Source: Singulisphaera sp. GP187
GTDB taxonomy: Bacteria > Planctomycetota > Phycisphaerae > Phycisphaerales > SM1A02
Direction of reading: 5' to 3'
Assembly (NCBI GenBank): GCA_945862215.1
Contig: CAMAXY010000009.1
Span: 1-63,273, forward strand
DNA: 63,273 nucleotides
In this document: one piece after another, positions 1 through 8,127 of the stretch
How the letters are laid out: each line of letters begins with the position of its first letter
Numbering within the stretch: the stretch's first letter is position 1
Made by a program: the position numbers and the translations under genes
The notes under the pieces: model-generated
Told to the model about the DNA's origin: nothing
Seen by the model: the letters and a program-made list of their open reading frames with translations, nothing else
The model's database searches: none

Positions 1-8
1 AACAGGCG

Positions 9-395
9 TCAATACATCGGCACCGTCGGATCGATATCGATCGACCACAGGTGAATTCCGCCAGCAAGACTGCGGACATCGTCGAATCCCGCTTGCCTCA
101 GAACTTCGGTGACTTTCAAACTCCGCATTCCCTGATGACAGTGGATGACAATCGCAGCAGTTTCGTGTTCTCGCAGAGAATCGATATGTTGAGAAAGCGA
201 TTGCATCGGGACATGAATCGACCCTGCGATATGTGCAAGATCTCGCTCGGAAATCGTGCGGCAATCGATCAGCACAATGATCTCACCAGCAGTGCGGCGG
301 CGATGAAAATCTCGCGGCGTGATTTCCCATTCGGAGTTGAATGGATAGCCGCGGGGAAGGCCGTCTTTGCTTGGATCATTGGGCAGGTTTGTCAT
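9..395 (-). CDS. Rhodanese-like sulfurtransferase domain protein
   Basis: A single rhodanese domain, about 128 residues from the ATG at 395; a TTG at 419 would add 8 residues and neither start has a clear ribosome binding site. The loop IHCHQGMRS carries the catalytic Cys, which would hold a persulfide during sulfur transfer. The upstream LIDCRTISE segment and the C-terminal LAGGIHLWS match the family's conserved ends (D-x-R, GG-x-x-W). No signal peptide is seen, so it is probably cytoplasmic. It is the last gene of a minus-strand cluster, 37 bases after the phosphatase/cytochrome gene. The sulfur donor and acceptor are unknown; similar small proteins are often annotated only as rhodanese-like. 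Confidence 0.88.
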   Translation of the reverse strand: MTNLPNDPSKDGLPRGYPFNSEWEITPRDFHRRRTAGEIIVLIDCRTISERDLAHIAGSIHVPMQSLSQHIDSLREHETAAIVIHCHQGMRSLKVTEVLRQAGFDDVRSLAGGIHLWSIDIDPTVPMY

Positions 396-432
396 TGCAG
401 CCAAGATTCTAGCGAGCAAACTCTGTCGCAGA

Positions 433-1362
433 TCAATCTCGATACTTCACATGACACTGCTTGCAACTTGCGCCAATCGCAGCCAAAGTTTGTGACATCT
501 CCGCAGTCTTTGCGCTTGGATTCTCCATCATGCGCTCCAGTTCGTTTGCTTTCATTCCCTCAGCCTTGAGCCATAGATGAATTTGAGCAAGTCTTTCTGC
601 TTGTTCTTGCGGATTTTGATTTGGCTTTGCGGGAGGTTCGCCGATCAGTCGAAAAAGATCCGCGAGTTTCCCTGCATCGCTGATGGGCGCAAGATCTGGA
701 TGATCTTTCGGCGCGAGCCATTCATTTTTCTCGGCGAGTTTTAAACGATCGAGTGTTTCGTCGATCTCCACCATGGATGCGACGAATGAATCTGGCTTAG
801 TGATCTTGGGGAAATCGCTGGTCGCAGCATCGATGGCAATTGCAGTCATCGGCGCAGCAGCAGCGGTACACGCCCAGAGTCCTTTGTATCCCGCAGCAGT
901 TCCGCAAACTTTCATCCGCGTCGCTGCTTCATCATTCGTCAACCACCCGAGCGAAACTGCAATCGTCCCAGCAGCTCCAGCACTTCGATGCTTTCCATGA
1001 TGACAGTGCAAATAAATTGGCTTTGGAAGATCGCGCACGGCTCGCACCAACTGAGCTTTGCGCGCATCGTCAAATCCGTCGTATCCAATTGGAAGATGTA
1101 CATAGCGCATGCCATGCTTCTGGGCGAGAGCCACACTTGGGATTGCACCGTCGACCGAAAGAATCGTCTTGATCCCAAGCGAGGAAAGACTGTCAAATCC
1201 CGCATCGCCAGCAGGTGCACTCCCGGAATAGAAGCCATCATGAAATGCGACAACATTGCAAAGACCAGCAAAGTCCTTCGGTGCAGAATCAATTGGTCGA
1301 TCTGACTGCCATGCAATCACAGTCGCAAGCAGCAGAACGAATATGAGTTTCAAAGCAATCAC
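433..1362 (-). CDS. Exported tyrosine-phosphatase-like protein fused to a cytochrome c-type haem site
   Basis: The 309-residue product starts with a hydrophobic signal segment (residues 1-18). Residues 30-165 resemble dual-specificity/tyrosine phosphatases: the P-loop HCHHGKHRS holds Cys120 and Arg126 in the C-x5-R arrangement, preceded by the family's strand 'TILSVDG'. The last ten residues hold a haem c site, CKQCHVKYRD (Cys300, Cys303, His304), which in position and sequence looks like the C-terminal haem site of cytochrome c'. Haem c attachment requires export, so both parts should be periplasmic. The ATG overlaps the stop of the old yellow enzyme gene by 4 bases, implying cotranscription. 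The substrate is unknown; the phosphatase domain could also just bind phosphate. The fusion is unusual. Confidence 0.82.
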   Translation of the reverse strand: MIALKLIFVLLLATVIAWQSDRPIDSAPKDFAGLCNVVAFHDGFYSGSAPAGDAGFDSLSSLGIKTILSVDGAIPSVALAQKHGMRYVHLPIGYDGFDDARKAQLVRAVRDLPKPIYLHCHHGKHRSAGAAGTIAVSLGWLTNDEAATRMKVCGTAAGYKGLWACTAAAAPMTAIAIDAATSDFPKITKPDSFVASMVEIDETLDRLKLAEKNEWLAPKDHPDLAPISDAGKLADLFRLIGEPPAKPNQNPQEQAERLAQIHLWLKAEGMKANELERMMENPSAKTAEMSQTLAAIGASCKQCHVKYRD

Positions 1363-2450
1363 GCGTGAAGCGTACTACTCACTTGAGCATCGAGGGCTGG
1401 ATAGTCGGTGTATCCCGCTGGACCTTGCGAATAGAAATTGTCTGGCTTCAATTCGTTGAATGCTGATCCAGCCTTGATGCGCGCAGGCAAGTCTGGATTC
1501 GCGATGAAAAACTTTCCAAATGCGACGGCATCTACCAAACCATTCTTGATTGCGTCCTCGGCTTCTTGAACCGTGTACCCCATGTTGGCGATAATCGATC
1601 TCTTGAAGGCTTTGCGGAGCGGTGTCAGCACGTCGCCCGATTGCCGACCTGCAAAGTCTGCTCGCATGACGTGCAAAAATGCGAGGTTGAATGCATTGAG
1701 ATTTTCGGCAAGTGACGTGTAGGTGCCAACAGGATCGCTGTCGATGACATCATTAAAACTATTGAGCGGCGAAATACGCAGGCCGACTCGACCGGCATCC
1801 CAAGAACCGCAGATAGCTTGGAGAATCTCCATCAGAAATCGCGCTCGATTTTGTACAGATCCACCATAAGGTCCTATTCGTTTATTACTGCCGTCCCGCA
1901 GAAACTGATCGACTAGATAGCCATTCGCACCGTGCACTTCAACGCCGTCAAAGCCAGCGTTTTTTGCATTGACCGCGGCAAGCCGGAAACCTTCCACGAC
2001 ACCTGGAATCTCGGCATCTTCCAGTGCACGGGGCATTGCGTGGGGGACTGCGCCATTGGGGGTTTTGAAGTTGGAATCTAAAATCGCAATCGCACTCGGG
2101 GCAATGGGTTGCTGTCCGCCGTTGATGAGCGGGTGGCACGCGCGCCCACCATGCCACAACTGGAGAACGATTCGTCCGCCATTGGCATGGACTGCACTCG
2201 TCACTTTTCGCCAACCTTCAACTTGAGCGGGGGAATAAATCCCAGGCTCACTGTTAAACGCAGAGTTGCCTTCGATGACCATCGTCGCCTCTGCAATAAT
2301 CATTCCAGCGCTTGCGCGCTGCGCGTAATACGTTGCCATGAGCTCAGTCGGAGTGTGACCGATTGCACGACAGCGCGTCAGTGGAGCCATCATGATTCGA
2401 TTGGATGCTTGAATTGCGCCGATTAAAACAGGCGAGAACAAAGTAGACAT
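1359..2450 (-). CDS. Old yellow enzyme family NADH:flavin oxidoreductase (alkene reductase)
   Basis: An FMN-dependent TIM-barrel ene-reductase of 363 residues, the normal family length. It would reduce activated C=C bonds of enals, enones or nitro compounds with NAD(P)H in the cytoplasm. The start 'ANRIMMAPLTRCRA'-like segment (residues 17-29) is the usual FMN-binding N terminus. The motif VHGANGYLVDQFL contains His173 and Asn176, which bind the substrate carbonyl, and Tyr178, the proton donor. Closest in pattern to NemA/XenB-type enzymes. Its stop overlaps the start of the phosphatase/cytochrome gene by 4 bases. The natural substrate cannot be read from sequence. Confidence 0.93.
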   Translation of the reverse strand: MSTLFSPVLIGAIQASNRIMMAPLTRCRAIGHTPTELMATYYAQRASAGMIIAEATMVIEGNSAFNSEPGIYSPAQVEGWRKVTSAVHANGGRIVLQLWHGGRACHPLINGGQQPIAPSAIAILDSNFKTPNGAVPHAMPRALEDAEIPGVVEGFRLAAVNAKNAGFDGVEVHGANGYLVDQFLRDGSNKRIGPYGGSVQNRARFLMEILQAICGSWDAGRVGLRISPLNSFNDVIDSDPVGTYTSLAENLNAFNLAFLHVMRADFAGRQSGDVLTPLRKAFKRSIIANMGYTVQEAEDAIKNGLVDAVAFGKFFIANPDLPARIKAGSAFNELKPDNFYSQGPAGYTDYPALDAQVSSTLHA

Positions 2451-2460
2451 TTAAACCATT

Positions 2461-2997
2461 TCACTTTGTATTTGGTGCTTCGACCCATTCCCAATTCACA
2501 CCATGAGAAGGCGATTCTTTCGCAGGAACCAACTCGAATTTCGCTTTGGGCTCTCGTTTTGTTTGCATCGGCCATTCGCCGCCAACCATTCGCACAGGTG
2601 CCGCGATAAAAAGAGCGACTGGCCAAAAGGGTTCGATGATTCCATCGAAGAATACAGAACTGGTTGTCGAGTCTCCTTCAAGCGCAGTTGAGATCGTTGG
2701 ATATGTTCCCTTGTCGCGAGCGACTCCCGTTGCAAGGTCAAGATTATCTACGTACGTAGGCTGGACTTCCACTTGACCTCGCGGAACTGGGACCATGACA
2801 ACTTCCCAGTTGCGGCGATCCAAACCTTGCAGCGATGGTTTTTCAACTTGACGGATGCTTGATGGAGGGTTCGCGACAAGCGCAGGAAGAGAATCGGGTG
2901 AAGTCCCCATCACGCCGTTCACCTGATTGAGATTGCCGGTGCAACCCACAATCAAGAGCAGTGATGTGGTGGAGATGATGGGGACAATTTTATTCAT
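2461..2997 (-). CDS. Predicted lipoprotein of unknown function
   Basis: I chose the ATG at 2997 because an AAGGA sequence lies about 9 bases upstream; an in-frame start at 3027 would overlap recX further. The product of about 178 residues begins with a short lipoprotein signal (hydrophobic STTSLLLIVGC, lipidation Cys near residue 19). The mature part is rich in Pro and Val and has one more hydrophobic stretch, FWPVALFIAAPV, that could pack against or enter a membrane. No known domain is recognised. It overlaps the recX stop by 8 bases, so it is probably translated from the recX mRNA. Confidence 0.75.
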   Translation of the reverse strand: MNKIVPIISTTSLLLIVGCTGNLNQVNGVMGTSPDSLPALVANPPSSIRQVEKPSLQGLDRRNWEVVMVPVPRGQVEVQPTYVDNLDLATGVARDKGTYPTISTALEGDSTTSSVFFDGIIEPFWPVALFIAAPVRMVGGEWPMQTKREPKAKFELVPAKESPSHGVNWEWVEAPNTK

Positions 2998-3670
2998 CGA
3001 ATTCAATTCCTTCTTTACGAAGCGCATCTTCGATTATAGCGCTCTCGATTCCCTTGCGAAGCAAGGATGCCGCGACAGCAAGTGCTGTTCGGCGTCCTCT
3101 CTGGCGAATTGCTTTGCGTGCAAGTTCAAGCGCTTGCTTTCGAGAATCTGGATTTCCAGCCACGCGCCGCGATTCTCGTTGTGCGCGAGCAGAATCGATC
3201 CCTTCCCATTCAAGCGACTGGGCAAGAAAATCTTCGCTCAACCCAGGGCTTGAACGACCAACACTGTCGGCGCGAACCACTGCATGTGTGTCGTCGTTCA
3301 GCCAACCATCTGATTTCAATAATGCGATTGTTTCGTTGATGACCACGGAATCGAATCCGCGTCGCTCAAGGCGTCGAGAGATTGTCGTTGCATTTTGAGA
3401 ACTTCGAGCCAGCATTCCCATCGAATATTCTCGCGCCTCTCGGCGAGTTGTAAATTGTGCAACGCGTTTCGAAACGGCTGCAGTCCACGCCATCCCATCT
3501 CGGATTCGAAGTTCAGTCAAAGACTCTCGCGGCAATCGTGCGACTGCGCGAGTCACGCCATCAACAAAAATTTTCGCCCAGCGCGGATCTTTGGAATCAC
3601 TCTCAATTCTTTCAACCTTTCGGCTCGCGGGAGCTCGAGGTCGAGAAGTCGTCGTGCTCGGTCTGCTCAT
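2990..3670 (-). CDS. recX: RecX family regulator of RecA
   Basis: A basic, helix-rich protein of 226 residues. RecX proteins bind RecA filaments and limit recombination and SOS induction. The family pattern of repeated three-helix units is visible: 'YSMGMLARSSQNATTISRRL' near residues 82-101 (A-x-x-x-L..R..ST..EL type), then 'LLKSDGWLND' and 'DFLAQSL', and a last repeat ending 'LRKEGIEFDE'. An N-terminal extension of about 65 residues is poorly conserved in the family. recA is not in this window, so the gene is unlinked from it. It overlaps the TPR gene upstream (4 bases) and the lipoprotein downstream (8 bases). Confidence 0.82.
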   Translation of the reverse strand: MSRPSTTTSRPRAPASRKVERIESDSKDPRWAKIFVDGVTRAVARLPRESLTELRIRDGMAWTAAVSKRVAQFTTRREAREYSMGMLARSSQNATTISRRLERRGFDSVVINETIALLKSDGWLNDDTHAVVRADSVGRSSPGLSEDFLAQSLEWEGIDSARAQRESRRVAGNPDSRKQALELARKAIRQRGRRTALAVAASLLRKGIESAIIEDALRKEGIEFDE

Positions 3671-3981
3671 GAGATTTGGTCAAGGAGAGATTGAATTTCC
3701 GAAATCGCGTGCGTGTCACCTGATGCACGTGCACGTTCGAGACCTGTTCGTAAAGTGGCCGCAGCATCTCCAATTTTTCCTGCTTGCTCTAGTGCGCGAG
3801 CCTTGTGGTAATACGCATAGCAATAATCCACATCGGATTCGATCGTCTTGTCAAACCAAAGTACGGCGTTGACATAGTCGCCTGCCTTCAAATATTCCTG
3901 TGCCATTCCATATCGGCAGAATGCATCCTTTGGATCCTCTTCGAGCATTTTCTGCAGCAGTTCGATCCGTCCTTGGCTCAT
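3667..3981 (-). CDS. Small TPR-repeat protein
   Basis: A 104-residue soluble protein made of about two to three tetratricopeptide repeats: 'GMAQEYLKAGDYVNAVLWFD' and 'AYYHKARALEQAGKIGDAAA' carry the repeat's small and large residues (A8, G/Y, A20). Such proteins act as protein-binding scaffolds; no partner can be named. It is the first gene of a minus-strand unit with recX and the lipoprotein. There is no Shine-Dalgarno sequence; a TATTCT hexamer ends 7 bases before the ATG, suggesting a leaderless transcript. Confidence 0.8.
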   Translation of the reverse strand: MSQGRIELLQKMLEEDPKDAFCRYGMAQEYLKAGDYVNAVLWFDKTIESDVDYCYAYYHKARALEQAGKIGDAAATLRTGLERARASGDTHAISEIQSLLDQIS

Positions 3982-3988
3982 ACACTAA

Positions 3989-3994
3989 AGAATA
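3989..3994 (-). promoter_or_regulatory. -10 hexamer TATTCT, leaderless start of the TPR/recX unit
   Basis: On the minus strand TATTCT is followed by 7 bases and then the ATG at 3981, placing the expected transcription start at or next to the A of the start codon. A weak TTCAAA lies 17 bases upstream. No ribosome binding site is present. Confidence 0.5.
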
Positions 3995-4005
3995 CCACTC
4001 TGCGC

Positions 4006-4011
4006 TAGACT
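4006..4011 (+). promoter_or_regulatory. -10 hexamer TAGACT, leaderless start of the 4019 lipoprotein gene
   Basis: TAGACT is followed by seven bases (tttgaac) and then ATG at 4019. No Shine-Dalgarno sequence and no convincing -35 element are seen. It faces the divergent TATTCT of the TPR gene in a 37-base intergenic gap. Confidence 0.48.
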
Positions 4012-4018
4012 TTTGAAC

Positions 4019-5536
4019 ATGCTTCTGTTTTTGTCACGTGTTTTTTTTATTCTTGCCGCCAGTGCCATTCTCCCACTCGGAGGATGTATCACGACATACA
4101 CCCCAACCGCAAAAGCCGATGAACGCCCGAAGGAGGCTTATGTCAGCCACTCTGTCGGTGGGACACATTGGCGCACTTTCGTTGATAATGGAACATGGTT
4201 TCAAGGATTTGGACCAAATCTGCTCGTGCTGAGTACAACCAATGGGGCAGTCTTAGACAAACTCGCCTGCTTCCCAGTGGGCAAATCTGGTGCGCTTGTT
4301 GATCTTGTCATTTATCAAAATGAGTTGATTGGAGTCCTCGACCGAACAGCAGTCGTTCGGATTGATCGAACAAATCCACTTGTGATGATGGTCGTTGAAA
4401 CCATGAAAGAAAAAGCACTTGGAATTCGCCCCGAGAGCCTTTCTGTTGTCGATGGAGATTTATATGTCAGCGGTCTTGGTGGAGTGATTCGCCTAGACAC
4501 TGGCGAGCACTTTCTTGCAGGGACCGAAGTCTGCGGTCGTGTTGTCGGTACTGCAGTGGGACGAGCGACAACTCGACACGGAGAGATCGTTCGGCTTTCC
4601 GATGGAACAATTCTTGGGCGTGCGACTGATCTTCAGAATATTTCTGTATCGGCTGGTTCATCAAAGCTGATCGCATTTGTTGACCAAGAAAAAGATTCTG
4701 CGCGTATCGGAATCTTGGACGAAAATATGCATGAAATCGCTGTGACTGTTGTGAGCGGAGAAGTGACTCGATTGCGTGAAATCAACGGCAGATTGTGGGC
4801 TGTCACGCCGGGTGGAATTACGACATGGAAGATCGCAAGTGGGGGACTTTCGGATGAACAAAAGATTCGAGTTCGAGGTGCGTTGGATATCGATATGGCG
4901 GGGCCAAATACATACGCAATTGCAGGAACTTTTGGTCGGGCGCTTTATCGCCTCGAAGCCGATGAGAGCGGACCTGGCGATGAATTCTTTGCGACAACGA
5001 GAGAAGCTGGCAGGCTTGAGCGAATTCTTTCTGATGGTCGCAGAATCGTCGGTGGAAGCGACGAAGGAAATTGGATTTACATTACTGGCGGATTATGCGA
5101 GCCAAGTAAAAATCCAATCCAAACCGTCAATCCTCCGAGTGCAGTTGCGTTTGGAGAATTCGGCAAGGCCATTATTGAGGGTGCGGACAGCGATGTGTTC
5201 ACAGTCGAAAGTGCGTCTCGTGTCATTGTCAATGGAAAGGGAACGAGTCAAACTATTCAAATGCCACAAGGGGCATTTGCTCGAACAATCGCAACAGTTG
5301 GGAGTGATCTTTGGATCGGTCACGACGACGGTATAGACATTTGGCGTCTCGAAAGTGAAAAGATGATCCGGGTGGGACGGATTCGCCTTCAGGGACCAAT
5401 CATGAACATTTTTCCGCGAAGAACAAATGACGGCGCAAGCTGGGTCAGTTTGTATGGGGGAATGGGAGTCGTGTTGTGGCGACCCATTGAAGATGCGTCA
5501 GTCGCATCTGTTTCGACAACTCCATCACCGAATTGA
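4019..5536 (+). CDS. Large predicted lipoprotein, possibly beta-propeller-like
   Basis: About 505 residues from the ATG at 4019; a TTG six bases earlier is in frame but the ATG fits the promoter better. A signal segment ends in a lipobox (AILPLGGC). The mature protein is Gly-, Ile- and Val-rich with regularly spaced short beta-type stretches such as 'VVDGDLYVSGLGGVIRLD', 'EINGRLWAVTPGGITTW' and 'TVGSDLWIGHDDGIDIW', the look of a repeated-blade beta-propeller. No catalytic motif is recognised. Its last 12 bases overlap the 3' end of the convergent nth gene. Function unknown; probably an envelope-anchored binding protein. Confidence 0.75.
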   Translation: MLLFLSRVFFILAASAILPLGGCITTYTPTAKADERPKEAYVSHSVGGTHWRTFVDNGTWFQGFGPNLLVLSTTNGAVLDKLACFPVGKSGALVDLVIYQNELIGVLDRTAVVRIDRTNPLVMMVVETMKEKALGIRPESLSVVDGDLYVSGLGGVIRLDTGEHFLAGTEVCGRVVGTAVGRATTRHGEIVRLSDGTILGRATDLQNISVSAGSSKLIAFVDQEKDSARIGILDENMHEIAVTVVSGEVTRLREINGRLWAVTPGGITTWKIASGGLSDEQKIRVRGALDIDMAGPNTYAIAGTFGRALYRLEADESGPGDEFFATTREAGRLERILSDGRRIVGGSDEGNWIYITGGLCEPSKNPIQTVNPPSAVAFGEFGKAIIEGADSDVFTVESASRVIVNGKGTSQTIQMPQGAFARTIATVGSDLWIGHDDGIDIWRLESEKMIRVGRIRLQGPIMNIFPRRTNDGASWVSLYGGMGVVLWRPIEDASVASVSTTPSPN

Positions 5537-6244
5537 GCGCTTGCGCTTTGCCTCACAGCAAAACTCTTTGCAAATCGCATCGTCAGAACAAGAATTGCTA
5601 CGCGCCTTGCATACGGCTCTGCCATGTGCGATCAGCAGGTGAGACAATTGGCACCAATTCTTTCGAGGAAAGAGTGCCATCAAATCTTGCTCGACTTTGA
5701 CGGGATCTGATTCGCGCGTGAGTGCGAATCGCTGCGACAAGCGCCCGACATGAGTGTCGACCACAACTCCTTCGTTCATATCGAAGGCATTTCCAAGCAC
5801 AACATTTGCGGTCTTACGTGCGACTCCACGAAGTTGCAGCAATTCATCCATCGTTGATGGAACTTTTCCACCATAAACCTCTTGAATCATTTTCATCGAT
5901 TCGACGACAGCCTTCGCTTTGTTGCGCCAGAAGTTGAGTGTCTTCACAAATGGCTCGATATCGCTTGGCTCGCCCTTGGCGAATGCCTCAATTGATGGGA
6001 AAGCTTTGAAAAGCGCTGGCGTCGCTTTATTCACTCCCACGTCTGTTGACTGTGCAGAGAGAATTGTCGCAATCAAAAGCTCGTGCGGCTGCGACCAATT
6101 CAGTGCACAGTGAGCATCTGGATATCGCAGAGACAAAGCTTTCCATAAACGCTTTGCGCGGTCGATCTGCAAAGGGGACTTTCGCTTCAGCGATTGCGAC
6201 GGATTTGTAGACGAAGGTTTCAACCGCAAGACGATAACCTCCAA
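5525..6244 (-). CDS. nth: Endonuclease III (DNA glycosylase/AP lyase)
   Basis: A base-excision repair enzyme that removes oxidised pyrimidines and nicks abasic sites. The helix-hairpin-helix segment LRGVARKTANVVLGNAF contains the catalytic Lys144, and VVDTHVGRLSQR contains the catalytic Asp163. The C-terminal iron-sulfur loop is odd: Cys212, 219, 225, 229 and 230 replace the canonical C-x6-C-x2-C-x5-C, whose third and fourth positions here are Asp222 and Phe228. The start is a TTG at 6244 with about 20 residues more than E. coli Nth; no ATG exists upstream of the domain. It is divergent from and almost touching the 6247 gene, and convergent with the 4019 lipoprotein gene. Confidence 0.93.
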   Translation of the reverse strand: MEVIVLRLKPSSTNPSQSLKRKSPLQIDRAKRLWKALSLRYPDAHCALNWSQPHELLIATILSAQSTDVGVNKATPALFKAFPSIEAFAKGEPSDIEPFVKTLNFWRNKAKAVVESMKMIQEVYGGKVPSTMDELLQLRGVARKTANVVLGNAFDMNEGVVVDTHVGRLSQRFALTRESDPVKVEQDLMALFPRKNWCQLSHLLIAHGRAVCKARSNSCSDDAICKEFCCEAKRKRSIR

Positions 6245-6246
6245 TT

Positions 6247-7032
6247 GTGCTCAGCCAAATCGCATCACAATTGCAGCCACTTGCGGGAACGATCGCGCCA
6301 CTCGCAGGCGAAGCGACAGAGGCACTGCAAGCACTTTCGCAGATGGGATACAGAGCGGTGCAATTGTCCGCGACGCAAGTCGGAACTCGCCCACGCGATC
6401 TGGATGTCAGTGGTCGCAAAGACTTGATGGTTCAAATGCGCAAACTTGGATTGGCGTGTGCAGGATTGGATCTTTGGATTCCTTCCTCGCACTTTGTCGA
6501 TTCCGCATTTATCGATCGCGCTGTGAATGCAGTCACGCAGTCGATCATGCTCGCTGCTTCACTTGGTCGATGTTCAGTCAGTATCGCTCTTCCGGAACAA
6601 ACGGATCAGAACAAAGATCAACTTCGCGATGTACGAGAAGCAATTCAAACTGCCGCACAACACGAAGGCATTTGGATCGCAGATCATGGACTTGATGCAG
6701 CAACAGGGAAATGGTCTTGCGAAGCATCGAGTTTTCTTGGTATCGGAATTGATCCACCGATGCTGATGGCTGCTGGACATGATGTTTCAGCATTGGTCGC
6801 GCGATTTGGCGCGTCCATTGTTTCGGCACGCATCGTTGATCTCCTGCGATCGGGCATGCGTGGTCCACCCGATGAACCCGGCAATTCTCGCCTTGATTTT
6901 CAAACATACGCCGCAACACTTGCAAGTTTGCCACTGCGTACATCGCCTGTCGCAGATGCGCGTCAATGGACAGACGCGCGTGCGGGACTTCGCGCGACAA
7001 TCGAACGATGGACAGGAGATGTCACGAAATGA
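6247..7032 (+). CDS. Xylose-isomerase-like TIM-barrel protein
   Basis: A 261-residue protein of the sugar-phosphate isomerase/AP-endonuclease-2 type TIM barrel. The opening 'EALQALSQMGYRAVQLSA' is the typical first helix and strand (Gly-Tyr-x-x-Val-x-Leu-Ser), followed by 'LGLACAGLDLW' and a long helix region. The metal-binding Glu/His set of true isomerases is not clearly complete, so the reaction cannot be named. Start is GTG at 6247, two bases from the divergent nth start. The stop overlaps the acpS ATG (ATGA), so it heads the 6.2-9.6 kb plus-strand unit. Confidence 0.75.
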   Translation: MLSQIASQLQPLAGTIAPLAGEATEALQALSQMGYRAVQLSATQVGTRPRDLDVSGRKDLMVQMRKLGLACAGLDLWIPSSHFVDSAFIDRAVNAVTQSIMLAASLGRCSVSIALPEQTDQNKDQLRDVREAIQTAAQHEGIWIADHGLDAATGKWSCEASSFLGIGIDPPMLMAAGHDVSALVARFGASIVSARIVDLLRSGMRGPPDEPGNSRLDFQTYAATLASLPLRTSPVADARQWTDARAGLRATIERWTGDVTK

Positions 7033-7445
7033 ACGCGGTTGCACATGGAATTGATTTGGTGGACATCCAGCGCATTCAGCAATTACTGAGTGATCATGGC
7101 GATCGATTTCTTCAGCGAGTCTTCACATCGACCGAACAGGAGTATGCAAAGTCTGGAGGCGTGCGCTGCGCTGAACGCCTCGCCGCACGATTCGCAGCGA
7201 AAGAAGCAGTTCTCAAAGCAATCGGAACTGGCTTAAGAACAGGTATGACTTGGACAGACATCGAAGTTCGAGTCCTTCCTTCGGGATCTCCGACGATCGC
7301 GACGAGCGGCCGTGTCGCTGAAATTGCAGCGCAACAAAAAATCGCAAGTTGGTTGATTTCAATTTCTCACTCGGGTGGATTTGCCATTGCAAGCGTCATT
7401 GGAATTTCACCCACACCAACAACTGATACTCTGCATACACAATGA
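7029..7445 (+). CDS. acpS: Holo-[acyl-carrier-protein] synthase
   Basis: Transfers 4'-phosphopantetheine from CoA to a serine of apo-ACP, activating fatty acid synthesis. The 138-residue length is slightly above the usual 120-130. Both family motifs are present: GIDLVDIQRI near the N terminus, whose first Asp binds Mg2+, and 'ARFAAKEAVLKAIGTG', whose Glu is the second metal ligand. The SHSGGFAIASV C terminus also fits. The ATG at 7029 overlaps the preceding stop by 4 bases; the 3' end overlaps the next gene by 4 bases. Confidence 0.95.
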   Translation: MNAVAHGIDLVDIQRIQQLLSDHGDRFLQRVFTSTEQEYAKSGGVRCAERLAARFAAKEAVLKAIGTGLRTGMTWTDIEVRVLPSGSPTIATSGRVAEIAAQQKIASWLISISHSGGFAIASVIGISPTPTTDTLHTQ

Positions 7446-8125
7446 CCAAGGGCGCAAGAACTCTGTATGAAGCTCGTCGAGCGAAGAACAGTGTGGATGA
7501 AACGCTCATCACATCTGCTCCGCCAGCTCTGCGACTTCCGATGGGAATTGCCGTTGTTGTTGGTGGGATCATCATTGCAATCGCGATTGGAATTTATTTC
7601 CTTGGATATCGATCAGGATTCTCTGCGGCAGAAAATGTTGGGATTGAAGCTCGCCAAAGTCTTGCCCAAACACGCGACCCGCTTTTGCTTGCGCCTGCAA
7701 CGGCTTCAGGCTCCAACGGTCCCAAGAGAACCGCAGGGGATCGAACTCCAGAAATTCAACAATCAGCCAATTCAACAGCTTCTGCAGGGGCAAATGAGGG
7801 CCTCTCACCCCTTGGACCTCCTCCAATTAGCGATCCAAGAGTGGTAGGGTTGTATTATTTCATCATTGTTGATGGGATATCAGCTGACCGAGCTGGAGAA
7901 GTGATTGCATTTTGTCGTGGCTTAGGGCTTGATGCCGTGACCATTTCAAGTCATAATGCTCGGTCCCAAGTCATTGTCCTTCCCGGTTTCGGGCGTGATG
8001 ATCGAGCTGGGGAGCCAGTGAAGGCACTGGAAGCAAGAATTCGTGCGGTCGGCGCAAAGTGGAAGGCGCTTGGTCGTGGTAATAGTGACTTCCGCGATTG
8101 TTATTACAAAATCTTCAAAGGTTAG
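7442..8125 (+). CDS. Single-pass membrane protein with C-terminal SPOR-like region
   Basis: 227 residues: a short cytoplasmic N terminus, one strong transmembrane helix (residues about 34-54, 'GIAVVVGGIIIAIAIGIYFL'), a polar low-complexity linker (about 60-130) and a folded C-terminal part of about 90 residues. The latter, with 'YYFIIVDGISADRAGEVIAF' and a Gly-Leu-Asp-Ala-Val strand, has the beta-alpha-beta feel of SPOR-type peptidoglycan-binding domains, but I cannot assign it firmly. Translationally coupled to acpS by an ATGA overlap, and two bases before the small basic protein gene. Confidence 0.68.
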   Translation: MTKGARTLYEARRAKNSVDETLITSAPPALRLPMGIAVVVGGIIIAIAIGIYFLGYRSGFSAAENVGIEARQSLAQTRDPLLLAPATASGSNGPKRTAGDRTPEIQQSANSTASAGANEGLSPLGPPPISDPRVVGLYYFIIVDGISADRAGEVIAFCRGLGLDAVTISSHNARSQVIVLPGFGRDDRAGEPVKALEARIRAVGAKWKALGRGNSDFRDCYYKIFKG

Positions 8126-8127
8126 TC

